A stretch of 6,872 bases of DNA from Bacteroidota bacterium (GTDB taxonomy: Bacteria; Bacteroidota; Bacteroidia; 2-12-FULL-35-15), in assembly GCA_026391935.1 (NCBI GenBank), contig JAPLDC010000116.1:1-6872 (forward strand), read 5' to 3'. Position 1 is the first letter of the stretch. Every line of letters begins with the position of its first letter. The position numbers and the translations under genes are program-made. The notes under the pieces are model-generated. The model was not told the DNA's origin and did no database searches. It saw only the letters and a list, made by a program, of their open reading frames with translations. Below, piece by piece: positions 6,342-6,872 of this stretch.

Positions 6342-6872
6342 ATGAAATTAAAACTAATTACTGTCTTTTCTTTTTTATTAGTATGTGCAAATTCCTTTGC
6401 ACAAAATATTAATGTAAGCTTCGCGGCTCATTTGGCTTATCCGGGGCAGACATGTGCCAATATTAGCGGTTATGTTGATTCAACCGGAAAAGAATATGCG
6501 CTGGTAGGCGCTTCTTTTGGAATGTCAATTGTAGATGTTTCAAATCCTGCAAGTCCGGTAGAAGTATTGCAGGTACCGGGCGTTCACAATTTATGGAGAG
6601 AAATAAAAGTGCGTGGAAAATATGCATATGTTACCACAGAAGGTGGTGGCGGATTGCAGATCATAAATTTGAGAAGTTTGCCAAATGTTGCAGGCGTGGT
6701 TTATCATAATTGGGCACCAACGATTGCCGGTACCGGTGGCGGGACGCTGAATGCGATCCATGCTTTGCATATTGATAACAACTTTGTGTATTTATATGGC
6801 AGCAATTTATTCAGTGGTGGTGCTGTGGTAGCTGATATTACCGATCCCTGGAATCCTACTTATTCAGGAAAT
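6342..6872 (+). CDS. Secreted choice-of-anchor B family protein with LVIVD-like repeats (3' end cut by window)
   Basis: An open frame of 177 codons starts at the ATG at 6342 and runs off the right edge. Residues 1-20 form a Sec signal peptide: two lysines, a hydrophobic core ITVFSFLLV, and the probable cleavage site SFA|Q after residue 20. The mature part contains the segments YALVGASFGMSIVDVSNPA and YAYVTTEGGGGLQIINL, each a beta-strand repeat of the LVIVD type that recurs in predicted beta-propellers. The order of segments, including GVHNLWREIKVRGKYAYV and the later ALHIDNNFVYLYG, matches what I recall of the 'choice-of-anchor B' family, whose members carry alternative C-terminal anchors; in Bacteroidetes this is often a type IX secretion sorting domain. 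That end is outside the window. Cys15 lies within the hydrophobic core and follows Val, so a lipoprotein is unlikely. It sits 65 bp after the parC terminator and is probably separately transcribed; I saw no strong -7 box. Its function is unknown. Confidence 0.82.
   Translation, partial: MKLKLITVFSFLLVCANSFAQNINVSFAAHLAYPGQTCANISGYVDSTGKEYALVGASFGMSIVDVSNPASPVEVLQVPGVHNLWREIKVRGKYAYVTTEGGGGLQIINLRSLPNVAGVVYHNWAPTIAGTGGGTLNAIHALHIDNNFVYLYGSNLFSGGAVVADITDPWNPTYSGN

Noticed and set aside
6342..6401. Lipoprotein signal at Cys15 of the secreted protein
   Set aside because: The residue before the Cys is Val, not Gly, Ala or Ser, and a standard signal-peptidase I site (SFA before Gln) follows.

Overview
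The window looks like a piece of a Bacteroidetes chromosome. The evidence is an AT-rich background, start codons preceded by A/T-rich leaders without Shine-Dalgarno sequences, two matches to the Bacteroidetes -7 box TAnnTTTG, a ParC of the long Bacteroidetes type, and a secreted 'choice-of-anchor B' protein, a family common in that phylum. This assignment comes from sequence features and family knowledge, not from a database search.

Layout. The left edge (1-98, minus strand) holds the first 32 codons of a transketolase N-terminal subunit. It diverges from ychF (337-1437, plus), an Obg-family ATPase; the shared 238-bp spacer carries one -7 box for each direction and a 12-bp direct repeat. A short spacer with a direct repeat and a hairpin leads to parE (from 1516), the ATPase subunit of topoisomerase IV. 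parE is followed, across a spacer with three Bacteroidetes-type dispersed repeat units, by parC (3503-6208), the DNA-cleaving subunit, which is intact and ends at a clear rho-independent terminator. The right edge (6342-6872) is the secreted N-terminal part of a choice-of-anchor B protein that runs off the window.

The main anomaly is inside parE. The reading frame is normal up to residue 478, just before the metal-binding Asp motif of the TOPRIM domain. About 203 bp (2950-3152) then encode, on the opposite strand and without a stop, about 68 residues of a GH94 (chitobiose/cellobiose-type) phosphorylase. After that the true C-terminal 38 codons of ParE resume (3153-3269) in another frame. An estimated 105-135 ParE residues, including the catalytic metal site, are missing. 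The insert is about 49% GC by hand count, against roughly 32-42% in the surrounding parE lines I counted. Because ParE is normally essential and parC next to it is intact, an assembly or cloning chimera is the most likely explanation. A real replacement, with a second parE copy elsewhere, cannot be excluded from sequence alone.

I see no CRISPR array, tRNA, rRNA, transposase or clear new defence or mobile system in the window.
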